Source: Liriodendron chinense (taxonomy: Eukaryota; Streptophyta; Magnoliopsida; Magnoliales; Magnoliaceae). From it: a stretch of 64,000 nt of DNA. The notes under the pieces were generated by a model that ran no database searches, had not been told where the DNA came from, and saw only the letters and a list, made by a program, of their open reading frames with translations. The stretch spans positions 992,001-1,056,000 of the forward strand of contig ML058440.1 in the NCBI GenBank assembly GCA_003013855.2, in the 5' to 3' direction. This document shows, piece by piece, positions 58,801-64,000 of the stretch. The position numbers were made by a program, and so were the translations under genes. Each line of letters begins with the position of its first letter. Position 1 is the stretch's first letter.

Positions 58801-58850
58801 TTTCCTTCTTATTGCAGATGAATGGCGATGCTGTTCTGTCCTACAGGTAG
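34099..58850 (+). CDS. CLPT: chloroplast Clp protease accessory subunit ClpT, six exons
   Basis: Exons 34,099-34,328, 34,432-34,467, 34,761-34,870, 55,184-55,363, 58,604-58,731 and 58,818-58,850 join in phase to 717 nt (238 codons plus stop), the length I recall for Arabidopsis CLPT1. The first ~70 residues are Ser/Arg-rich without acidic patches, as in a plastid transit peptide. The mature part begins near KIPKWSARAIKAF and holds two Clp-N repeats (around TEALLMGILVEG...SKFLRA and THLLLGIWSERDSAGHKIMASFGF), resembling the N-domain of ClpC. ClpT proteins bind the plastid ClpP/ClpR core in the stroma and help assemble or stabilise its rings. All donors are GT and acceptors AG; the exon 1 donor (GC/GTGCGT) was chosen because only it keeps phase and gives the family's LPTA-KP junction. 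Intron 3 is 20,313 bp and filled with retroelements. ClpT1 or ClpT2 cannot be decided by eye. Confidence 0.9.
36035..36215 (+). repeat. minisatellite, about three 60-bp units
   Basis: The phrase GAGAGTTGnTTTTAGTnG, AACTCTAnnATTTAATG, TAGAGATTTGCTTTG recurs with variation about three times. Non-coding, within CLPT intron 3. Confidence 0.6.
37320..39165 (+). pseudogene. LINE (L1/RIL-type) 3' fragment, plus strand
   Basis: Decayed frames on the plus strand show the C-terminal half of a non-LTR reverse transcriptase: GSPFGFFKVSRGLRQ, the FADD catalytic block (HLQFADDTLFFCEA, near 37,530), a PWKSKLLSFRG-like segment, and a zf-RVT end (CFMCKEDAESVVHQF, near 38,730). The endonuclease and N-terminal RT are absent, as usual for 5'-truncated LINE insertions. 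The 3' end, TTTTATTAAAATTTTCATCTTTCAA, resembles that of the other LINE. Multiple stops and shifts are present. Confidence 0.8.
40068..41405 (-). pseudogene. LINE, minus strand, 3' part (left of the gypsy insertion)
   Basis: Read on the minus strand from right to left: IDRIRTKFMWQGSGESFKFPLLKW, ...KWVWRFGVEGNSLWGQVV, FSVKSFYNLL, then a zf-RVT Cys/His block (PNVCLLCLSNEETVDHLFIHC) near 40,600, and a tail AATAAAATTTCTTATCTTTC followed by poly-A (poly-T on the plus strand near 40,070). It continues across the gypsy element at 52,813. An AAG-type microsatellite (about 40,154-40,230) lies inside the 3' UTR. Broken by stops. Confidence 0.85.
41406..41410. other. target-site duplication ATTTC, left copy
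   Basis: ATTTC precedes the gypsy 5' LTR here and follows its 3' LTR at 52,808-52,812. The LINE frame rejoins across it. Confidence 0.9.
41411..42290 (+). repeat. gypsy 5' LTR
   Basis: TGATGCGGACATC...CCCCTGCATCA, 880 bp. A TATA-like TTATATATACTG is near 41,728 and a C homopolymer lies at about 41,978-41,995. Confidence 0.93.
42295..42307 (+). other. gypsy primer-binding site
   Basis: TGGTATCAGAGAA, four bases after the LTR, complementary to the 3' end of tRNA-Met. The inner element has the same site and spacing. Confidence 0.9.
42405..42482 (+). other. GC-rich structured leader of the gypsy RNA (three hairpins)
   Basis: In a GC-rich island between primer site and gag there are three successive inverted repeats: CGGGCG/CGCCCC (42,407-42,422), GCAGGGG/CCCCTGC (42,431-42,452) and CGAGCT/AGCTCG (42,461-42,480, 8-nt loop). 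Position suggests a packaging, dimerisation or translation-control structure; function is inferred. Confidence 0.5.
42694..43965 (+). CDS. gypsy gag polyprotein
   Basis: The 423-codon frame has a coiled-coil-prone N-terminus (MDQQFQTLRGEIAQQF, DRFTRLEERVTRLEDG), a Pro/Gly-rich linker, a retrotransposon gag (capsid) domain at about residues 155-265 (DPKVFSDWLADMDYFFQWHG ... LREKYVPLSYKQRL) and a CCHC zinc knuckle near residue 390 (CYRCGGMGHIAAEC). It would form the particle that packages element RNA in the cytoplasm. It ends at TAG (43,963-43,965), after which the same frame continues open into protease. Confidence 0.9.
   Translation: MPTRTGHRFGLHNTMESNQITKTLEGLIKRMDQQFQTLRGEIAQQFAHQDDRFTRLEERVTRLEDGIQTTTLDGPQATPDTGAVDQSQVVGPDPPRDDLGAGQVRGPGNGHDGAHHQPPPQIRDPVFPAQREGHGGVRYPQPQRYHEQDPVIRVMKGIKVDAPSFDGRLDPKVFSDWLADMDYFFQWHGLRDPQRVGFSKMKLVGQAKLHWGNVERRRERSREGPVLFWIEMKELLREKYVPLSYKQRLLDQWHTLRQGSMTVTEYIAKFDEYMMRCDVDEDPAVVLSRFRMGLKFDLQRELMPHMVTSLEHAYQMVQELEHYVRQSPARGFEIRPTVPRVAPQGARPQVGNQPRAQPGTQPVNRNRGNNVAGPSTRTAMPGQCYRCGGMGHIAAECSNRGGRIAFVSEHFTEEEVAYEVEGD
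43966..45185 (+). pseudogene. gypsy pol, first part: protease and N-terminal RT
   Basis: In the same frame as gag and separated from it only by the TAG. An acidic linker leads to the protease (VIIDSGSCENVVSP: catalytic D-S-G) and RT (YRMNPTEHAELKRQ, VPALLTPKKDGTWRMCVD, FSKIDLKSGYHQIR with the first catalytic Asp, MPFGLTNAPSTFMR). It is cut just before the YFDD box by the inner element; the last few codons of the open frame are LTR sequence of that element. Confidence 0.9.
45186..46141 (-). repeat. 3' LTR of the inner element
   Basis: TGATGCAGGACAG...TTCCGCATCA on the plus strand. Near-perfect twin of 48,577-49,532. Confidence 0.95.
46269..48203 (-). CDS. chimeric gag / RT-remnant / integrase-tail / chromodomain frame
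   Basis: An uninterrupted 644-codon frame. Residues ~25-115 are a gag capsid domain (DPQTFLDWLEDLDYFFDWYD ... LKEKYLPISYRQ). The zinc knuckle and protease are gone, replaced by an acidic linker (~130-270). Residues ~280-450 are RT pieces (WDIQHTIDLVP, PALFTSKNNGIWHTCG, IPHLDDILDIMADAKICSRL) that have lost the catalytic Asp and the DD box. Then the frame jumps to the integrase C-terminus (HIHDLHTHIKQQIN ... GPFKIVQKIGSSVYRIDLP) and the start of a chromodomain (EIEEILGEEIIF ... FQRYLVK). A TGA stands where the family has TGG, so the chromodomain is cut; related coding continues beyond it in frame. It may make a structural or chromatin-binding protein, or nothing. Confidence 0.85.
   Translation of the reverse strand: MEYRRLRSSRPLSVVVWPSRPNGKPNSDDLAYFNGHMDPQTFLDWLEDLDYFFDWYDMSNDRRVRFAKLKLEGQAKSFWADLERRIDRVGRAPISQWDEMKECLKEKYLPISYRQKPLARKRVAPPFRPNTEPIWSPPCKVVQPIIKEISAYEQFECLTPIIFPWKRDNTLVNGQLEESKHDVYEVEEYVPNVSSEEMEEIKASLIIVEDDEVCASNEKVERIETAPLPDVMCDLSDVDSQSKSLTMMHTNEFEKETSEDMMVDAHMTCDSPPDDLWDKFSPIWDIQHTIDLVPRLVLSSFPPYQVNPVENTEMQRQFDKLLGEEFNKESLSWSFVLCVMPALFTSKNNGIWHTCGHILAVHKSLVKCYATLLCIHVMVDMMVRVPIPHLDDILDIMADAKICSRLGINNVCSQVLGYLKIIIVYNTYNEKLCVTHEKCHFVLVFQILGHRIVYFHKSVYFQFVDFSERPLVSPISVIQKSSESADAFACHIHDLHTHIKQQINKSNDDYKISADSHRRLQEFQGGDYVMVRIRPEWFSQGSAKKLQARSAGPFKIVQKIGSSVYRIDLPSEMGINPTLNVEDLVRSHHPIVDPSSLLWPCSDFAIQPLPSLPPPITHEEEIEEILGEEIIFMRGGGFQRYLVK
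48290..48492 (-). repeat. leader minisatellite of the inner element
   Basis: Between the primer site and the ORF start, the words AAATTAGGAAACTTTCTAAA, ATTGGAAA and TTTCTAAATCTG recur in about three units of roughly 57 bp, themselves built of ~18-bp GGAAA-TTTCC subunits. Confidence 0.75.
48560..48572 (-). other. primer-binding site of the inner element
   Basis: TGGTATCAGAGAA on the minus strand, four bases inside the 5' LTR. Confidence 0.9.
48577..49532 (-). repeat. 5' LTR of the inner element
   Basis: Same 956 bp as the other LTR except the single difference at 48,794. The right copy of the GTGAT duplication follows. Confidence 0.95.
49533..52051 (+). pseudogene. gypsy pol, second part: RT, RNase H, integrase, chromodomain
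   Basis: Resumes RT at the catalytic box (VVYFDDILIYG) and thumb (LNKCSFLTSRVIFLGFVV). Near 49,908-49,912 a 1-nt loss shifts the frame. From about 49,913 the second frame codes RNase H (VACDASGFAIGGVLSQ, YDKEFYAVVQSLRHW, DHEALKYL, NKVADALSR), integrase HHCC (HAGGMAGHFGRDKT ... CRTCQLAK), core (WQDVSMDFVLGLPK, SDRDTRFTSYFW, SSAYHPQSDGQTEVVNR), a GPF/Y-like region (GPHKIVKRLGSNAYVVDIP) and a chromodomain (EIEGILDSELVFTRSGG, FLVKWRNRPIADNSWI). The last 40 codons lie inside the 3' LTR and code an Arg-rich tail (RVYQRRRRRRSSVG). Chromodomains guide integration to marked chromatin. Confidence 0.92.
51931..52807 (+). repeat. gypsy 3' LTR
   Basis: 877 bp, TGATGCGGACATC...CCTGCATCA, preceded by the purine run GGGGAGAAT. 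It also codes the C-terminal tail of pol up to the TGA at 52,049-52,051. Confidence 0.93.
52813..53870 (-). pseudogene. LINE, minus strand, RT part (right of the gypsy insertion)
   Basis: On the minus strand: RT blocks FLALIPKLEGAQNIKDFCPIS (about 53,700-53,760), SYKILANRLRQVI, SPYQFAFVEGRQILDSMLIA, KLNLQKAYDHVDWSFLDYML (catalytic Asp region), a damaged FADD box reading FTND near 53,170, then DNIIEKMERKMASWMSS and LINASLSSMPIYFLSLF, which rejoins the left part at the ATTTC site. A CA microsatellite interrupts it near 53,668-53,686. The 5' end fades near 53,870, so the endonuclease is missing. Confidence 0.85.
55184..55363 (+). CDS. CLPT: CLPT exon 4
   Basis: 180 nt between TTTGCAG and GTAAAT. 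Codes TSVGSKFLRANGITLFKVRE, then EIVKLLGKSDMYYFSPEH and PLTEPAQRALDWAVDEKMKS: the end of the first Clp repeat and the conserved SPEHPPLTE linker. Confidence 0.93.
55971..56472. mobile_element. foldback MITE, copy G (GGGAGCT termini)
   Basis: The left end GGGAGCTCCCCATGAGATCG and the right end CGATGTGATGGGAAGCTCCC are inverted, followed inward by AGCTTTATGGGCCCCAC on both arms. The centre keeps GTGGGCCACACCATC and GTGTGGCCCACTTAAG but is otherwise different from copies A-F. Confidence 0.65.
56477..56872 (+). repeat. direct repeat, two ~200-bp units with internal repeats
   Basis: Each unit begins CTATCAAAGGTTGTGGCAG and ends near TATCATAGAAGACT..GCTGAGGCACC. Within it, GGTAATTTTGGAATCTCCAG and TGCCAAG phrases recur two to three times. 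Non-coding, in CLPT intron 4. Confidence 0.75.
58604..58850 (+). CDS. CLPT: CLPT exons 5 and 6
   Basis: Exon 5 (58,604-58,731) codes the second Clp repeat (TTTHLLLGIWSERDSAGHKI, MASFGFDDEKAKELAKS). Exon 6 (58,818-58,850) follows an 86-bp intron with donor GTAAGT and acceptor TTGCAG; it codes ten residues (MNGDAVLSYR) and the TAG stop. Exon 6 was chosen by phase and signals; its sequence is short, so it is the least certain exon. Confidence 0.85.
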
Positions 58851-61410
58851 AAACCAAAAGGTTTCGAAATGCAGGTTGCTTGATTGCCTTGAAGATGAAC
58901 TTCTGCAGCCACTCCCTGACTGAGCTTGCAAAATTTGTTTGCGTACAAGTTCTCTTTTCTTTTCTTTTCATTTTTTTCTTCCACCAGAGGGCGCTTGTAC
59001 CCAACAGGAGACTTGATTTGCCAATCTTCTTTTTAAGGCATCCAAGCAGAGTGAAAAAAAAAAAAAAAAAAAAGAAGAAGAAGAAGAAGAAGAAGAAGAG
59101 GAACCAATTCCATCTCTGTCCAGCTCTTTGTTTATGTTTGATGGGTAAGCCAAACATTGTATCGAGAAGGGTATTCGATACAATAGTTGCATTCAGTAGC
59201 CATGCCAAGAAAAAAACTCAGGTAATCAGTTTGAAATTGAGAATAGCCACATTATCTTATAGCTGAACTTCAAAACAGCTGTAGCGGAAATCATCTAGGA
59301 CTTAGATGTAAACTGCGTTTCTGGGTTAGGAATGCCAATTTTAGGAACTAATAGGCCATCAGTCAACGATATCTTTCTGTCGGGCAATGGCATTGTATTT
59401 CCAGAGTACTTCTTCGCAGTGCCTCCTTCATGTGGCTTTTGCCAGGTGATGAACATTGCCTTGGGTTTCATTAAATTCTGGGGTGCTTTCCCAGATTTTT
59501 AGTATGTCAAAACCTGTTCCTTGCTTTTATTTCTTTGCTGGACACCAGTGCATTGATGCCAAACTGCTCTGGAAGAATATCATGACAATAGTAGGGTTTC
59601 CAATGGGCGAAGTCCACTTGTGCCCAACCAAATCCAACCTGCACAAAGGATGGATTCAGGCTGAATGGATCTGGTTTTGTTGTCTAACTCAGGTCAGAAT
59701 ACATGATGGGTTGGATTTGTATTGTCGTTGACCCCATCTATGCACCTGCATATTGTATTTAGATATAAATAACTAACCATGCAAGTGCGTACTTGATTTA
59801 AAGCAATAATTATGCAAGTGCTTGCTATAAAAGCAAAGGTATGCACGGACATGGGAAAAAAGTTCTTCAGTTGGGCAGGCTTGAGTTTAGGAATCAGCTC
59901 AAGGTTCAGGCCTGTTTTTTTTCAGGTCAACTGCATGATGGGGTCCACCTGTGCTCGCCACTGATTGTTCTGCATTCATTCCAGGCTGGCACTTGTTCTA
60001 CTTGTGGAGATGGCATGTGGGCTATCGAACCTCTTGTTGTAGTTTGTAACTATCACTAATTGGCAGTTCGATGCCATGCTGTTTATGCATTAGGCAATCC
60101 AATACTACTTTGCCCGGGTGGATATGGCAGAATTTCTTTTGAGGTTTTTTAAGAGGCATGAGTTTAGTGAAACATAGTTCGCACTTTATGTGGTCCCATT
60201 GGCACATAGCTCCAAGGTTAGATTTACAACCGATCCAGACCATCTGATTGGAGATCCTTTGCAGAGTCAAGGAAATAGCATTCCCATCCAATGTTGCCTT
60301 TTTAATAATTTTCCAGCATCATTTCCCTCAGTTTATTTCATTGAAAGATCCTTTGATCAATCTCTGGGTTTTGTTAGTTAATTTTGCAACAAATCTCCTT
60401 CCCAAAATGCCATTTCAGAAGCATCCAGTTCAAGGTTTTAAATAGTGTATCAGATATTTGTATCATTCACCACTGATATGACCTTGCATTGCCCTATATT
60501 GGGCTGTTTCCGGCTGATACAGGCCAATACAGACATATGGGTCATGGATGGTGTCAGTACAAGTCGGGCAACCTAATCATGGTTCCCTTGCGCAAACCAG
60601 ACAAGCTGAGGAAAATGAGTAGGGTTGGAGTCCATGGTCTGGTGGCCTCGAGTGTGTGATGGTCCTCGTTGCCCACAGACCATGCAATGGGTAAGCAAGG
60701 TGGGACGGACAGCACAAACAGTACAAATTGATTGCTGGATTGCCCATGTCCAATAGTCTGACCTGTAACACAATCTAATGCAAACGAATTTTGCTAGATA
60801 ATTCCTCTGATTTCCCAACAGTAAAGGCATCCTGATTTTTAATGAGAGAGTATAGGGAAATTTGAGTTTTAGCATTATTTTCCAAGATAAAGATCTGTGT
60901 GCAGGGGGACCACTGTCATTATGCAGAAGACCAAATTATTTGGATCACTAAAACATCCAGCTCACTCTTACAAACTAACAAAAACAAAACAAAACAAAAA
61001 AAAAAAAACCAAGTATATTCTGCATAGCCTCGAGGACCATCTAATTTGTCCATGCTGTATATAAACCATGCATGGTAATCTATCTAAATCCATCTTTTCA
61101 TCATTTCAGCATGCAGTACATGATGATCCTGACCGTCCAAAAAATGAACAAATAAAATGATTGTAGCTACCTAACAACCATTCCCACTTTCATCGACTGT
61201 TCAAAATCCTACTGATCGGATAGTAACATGCACTCATGTTAACTTTTAGACCATGGACCCTCCAATTGGTGGCCGGTCAATTGGAAGGACTGGACAATGG
61301 GTTCATGGACTGACTAGCCGATGCTGGCTTACGTCATCTTTCAATGCAGTTCATATACTATCGTCCTCCTTCAAGAAAGGAGAAATGAATTCCGTAACTC
61401 TTTCAGAGCA
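58851..61410. other. CLPT 3' region and intergenic DNA
   Basis: A poly-A plus AAG microsatellite lies at 59,054-59,100. The 3' UTR end was not fixed. No gene is seen between 59.1 and 61.4 kb; open frames there lack domains. The A-rich run at 60,978-61,010 carries AAAACA repeats. Confidence 0.45.
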
Positions 61411-62202
61411 TTACAGGGAAAGAGTATTGCATTTAACTTCCTTTTCAGCATATTCTCTCAATACAAGTTCTACCTCATCCACTATCCCTAATCGACGAAA
61501 CCACTTAGCCAAAACCTGTGATGCTTCTTCACCGATCACAAAACCATTTCTCTCAAGACCTATTAAAAGGGACAATGCCTTGTTAAGGCTGCCCTCCTCC
61601 TCATAAGCACCCAACATCACAGCCATACATTTATCGCTGGGCACAAGCCCAGCCCTTCGAAGATTATCCAACACACTACGAGCTTTGTGGCTCTGACCCG
61701 CCACACGATATGCATTCATGAGAAGCGCACAAAGCTTGACATCAGGGGCAATACCTGCGAACTGGATGGCATCGAATACCCTTTCAGCCCCACCAGTATC
61801 CCCGGCTGTGGAATAAGCTCTTAACAATGCCTTGTAGACTTCTTTCCCTGCAGATATGTCTTGGGCTTCCATTTCTCTTATTAGACTCTCTCCACGGCCT
61901 GCCATTCCAGCTCTTATATAGGCCATTATCATTGATCCATAAGCTCTCTTATCCAATGGCAGGCCAAGCAACTTCATCTCTGCAAATGTTTCTTCCGCCC
62001 GTGTTAGATCGCCTGCTTTGCTGTACATATGAAGCAGAACTGTCAGGGTGACTTGATCACATGTAAAACCTCTACTCTTCATGGCAGCGAGTGCATTTTC
62101 AGCATCTTGCAAGCAGTTTTGCTTTGCATAAGCATCGATTATTTTGGTGTAATCCCGAACATTGGCTTCAAATGATTCCTCTACAAGGGCAAACTCCATT
62201 AC
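61411..62202 (-). CDS. pentatricopeptide repeat (PPR) protein, last exon
   Basis: A 263-codon open stretch made of about seven tandem 35-residue P-type PPR motifs, e.g. RDYTKIIDAYAKQNCLQDAE, QVTLTVLLHMYSKAGDLTRA, RAYGSMIMAYIRAGMAGRGE, EVYKALLRAYSTAGDTGGAE, VKLCALLMNAYRVAGQSHKA, DKCMAVMLGAYEEEGSLNKA. PPR arrays bind organelle RNA; most plant members act in mitochondria or plastids. It recalls the At1g01970-type P-class protein (memory, not checked). The exon opens at TTTTAG/GTAATGGAG, so the Met at 62,199 is probably internal and the upstream exon with the targeting peptide lies beyond the window or in unrecognised sequence to the right. Stop TGA at 61,411-61,413. Confidence 0.88.
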   Translation of the reverse strand, partial: VMEFALVEESFEANVRDYTKIIDAYAKQNCLQDAENALAAMKSRGFTCDQVTLTVLLHMYSKAGDLTRAEETFAEMKLLGLPLDKRAYGSMIMAYIRAGMAGRGESLIREMEAQDISAGKEVYKALLRAYSTAGDTGGAERVFDAIQFAGIAPDVKLCALLMNAYRVAGQSHKARSVLDNLRRAGLVPSDKCMAVMLGAYEEEGSLNKALSLLIGLERNGFVIGEEASQVLAKWFRRLGIVDEVELVLREYAEKEVKCNTLSL

Positions 62203-64000
62203 CTAAAAGAGGGAAAAGTGTTAAAGTGTTACTTGAAGTAAGAAGGAAACAAAAGCAAGAGATCAAAGATGCAAATGCCTTCTACGGTTCTACATGAACT
62301 CAGAATGCCATGGCATGCCAGATCCAATTAACGTCGGCAATTGCCCAGGCTGTGCATAGGCCCAGTAAATAAACTTGATAGGCATGGGTCTGAATATCGA
62401 CCCAAATGAATAACTGGCAGGGCCCAGGCTGAGTAATAGGACGAATCGCTACATAGGCCGGATGAAGGCTTGACCTATATGGGAATCCAGCCCATAGCCA
62501 TCCCCATAGGTATGCTCCACATCAAAAGTGTTCATCTCTTCAGCAAACAGCAGACAGAAATCAAGAACAAAATAATTCAGCGAGCAAAAACAGGCTTTGA
62601 TTGTAGAGAGATTGGAAAAAGAGCATCCTAGTCAAATACATAGAAAAAAAATGGGGCTTTGATCATAGTACAAGGTTGGGAAAGAGCATCCACAGTCAAA
62701 TACATAAATGGAAAATCATCGGTATTTTTAATGCTCAGGATGGGCACACATAACCATAGTGACAAATCTCATTTTTGGCAATTTCTTGCCCCAAAAATTT
62801 CTTGGGATATTGTCAGGAAAATCGCCAAAAATAAAAATATTTTAGAATATTAGTCTTAAACTATAAAATAAATTTAAAATTTAAACAATATATTTATATA
62901 AAACTTCCGTAAATGTTTGTACTCGAGTTAATATTGCGTTAAAAACACAATGTTTAAATTCTGCAAAGATTTTGAAAACATCACGATAATATTGTTTAGA
63001 GTATTTCTTGCTGATATTATGATGAGATTTTCGAAGTCGCAGATATTTGTCACACTGCACATAACAGCTTATGATGCCATAACATAAGTCTTTGTTGGCT
63101 TGCCTTATGACCAGCATAAGCTGACTAAGCAAGTATGCATTCTGTTGGCTTTCATAGTTGACATTGATGCAAGCAGATTAAACTACGAACTTCGAAACGG
63201 TGTGAATAGTAGATTAATTCTCCTTTAGAGGTTGAAGAGCATACTAGATTCATTCTCCAGGGCCTGTTTGTTTCACCTATTTCTCCAATAATATAGAGGA
63301 AATGTGTCATCATTACAATTTTACCAATGCCAAACACAGGAGTCGTCAGTCAAATGCAGATGTATTCAAGAGACAAGTAAAGCAATTTGTTATCATTGCA
63401 TTTTTTAATGTTATTACTGTGAAAATCCAGAATCCAGTACGATTTTACTGCCGATAAACCAAGCACAAGAATTGGCAGTCAAATGCAAATGTTGTCAGGA
63501 GACAAGTAATTTGTAATCATTGCACATTTCCTTTACGTTACGGCAATAATTGATGAAACAAACAGGCCCTACGATGTTGAAGAGCATAAAATTGAAAAAA
63601 CATTAGAAATGACATTTTCAGAAACTATGAAAATAAATAATCAGAAGAGAAATGCTAACATATATACTGATGGATAAAAGCTCTGTGTAGTTCCCTCCTA
63701 ATAGTAGATGTGGCAAACAGGTGTGGTGATGGGGACTTTTTTCTGGTGAGCTACCATGTGGACAGACTGTATCACCGAAAGCAAGGAGATTGGGCAATGT
63801 ATCAATCTGATAAACAGCTTGCAAAAGGAACAGTTAGAGCAGCGATACACATTCAACCAGAAACAAGTGGATAGTCAGAATTGCCCAATCACTGTGCATT
63901 TGGCCTATAGCCCATTGACATGGTGGCCCACCAGATCAAAAGTCCTGATCAACAGATATAATTCCCACTTGTCCCACAACAAGGGAACTGCTTGGCACTT
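62203..64000. other. PPR gene intron/upstream sequence and repeats
   Basis: No upstream PPR exon is recognisable on the minus strand up to 64,000. An AGGCC/GGGCCCAGGCTG-rich block (62,330-62,500) looks like an hAT-like MITE remnant. A phrase pair (TGCCAAACACAGGAG... and AACCAAGCACAAGAA..., near 63,328 and 63,457) repeats with GGCAGTCAAATGCA wording. Confidence 0.4.
62757..63057. repeat. dispersed repeat with GTGACAAAT/ATTTGTCAC ends, copy 2
   Basis: A relative of 32,010-32,285. Here the 9-bp inverted ends are exact (GTGACAAAT at 62,759; ATTTGTCAC at about 63,046) around an AT-rich centre. A small MITE is likely. Confidence 0.55.

Noticed and set aside
58663..59266. Open frames of 160-180 codons overlapping the CLPT 3' end on both strands
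   Set aside because: They depend on the poly-A/AAG repeat (poly-Lys or poly-Phe) and overlap confirmed CLPT exons.
1..64000. CRISPR arrays, bacterial operons or terminators
   Set aside because: The window is plant nuclear DNA; the direct repeats seen are minisatellites, LTRs or foldback elements without regular spacers.

Overview
The window is nuclear DNA of a flowering plant. It carries split genes with GT-AG introns, a plant-specific LOB-domain gene, a chloroplast ClpT gene and a PPR gene, surrounded by dense LTR retrotransposons, LINEs, SINEs and MITE-like elements. The many copies of a foldback repeat with a 'GTGGGGCCCACC..ATGATGTATGTG' arm remind me of magnoliid genomes; that is an impression from memory and was not tested.

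Layout. (1) 1-2.3 kb: first exon of a class I LBD transcription factor on the minus strand, with a CT-rich leader; its 3' part is not visible. (2) 2.3-21.5 kb: gene-free and repeat-rich. It holds an LTR fragment, several foldback elements, hAT-like arrays of GGGTCT and GAGCTC words, remnants of old Ty1/copia elements, and three tRNA-derived SINEs, two of them side by side with clear target-site duplications. (3) 21,495-26,766: a structurally complete Ty1/copia element (minus strand, TSD GTAAT), disabled by a 17-bp duplication and two nonsense codons. (4) 28,040-29,810: a short non-autonomous LTR element. (5) 32.7-33.7 kb: a foldback element just upstream of the next gene. (6) 34,099-58,850: a six-exon CLPT gene (238 codons) for the plastid Clp protease accessory subunit. 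Intron 3 is 20,313 bp and holds a plus-strand LINE, and a minus-strand LINE split by a Ty3/gypsy chromovirus (TSD ATTTC), which is itself split by a recently inserted non-autonomous gypsy derivative (TSD GTGAT). (7) 61.4-62.2 kb: last exon of a PPR gene on the minus strand. The rest is repeats.

The three host genes are unrelated and independently transcribed. The most interesting part is the CLPT giant intron and its three-layer nest. The innermost element has 956-bp LTRs that differ at one base by eye, and an uninterrupted 644-codon frame fusing gag, degenerate RT pieces, the integrase C-terminus and a cut chromodomain. I could run no search or alignment; identities and boundaries were read by eye.
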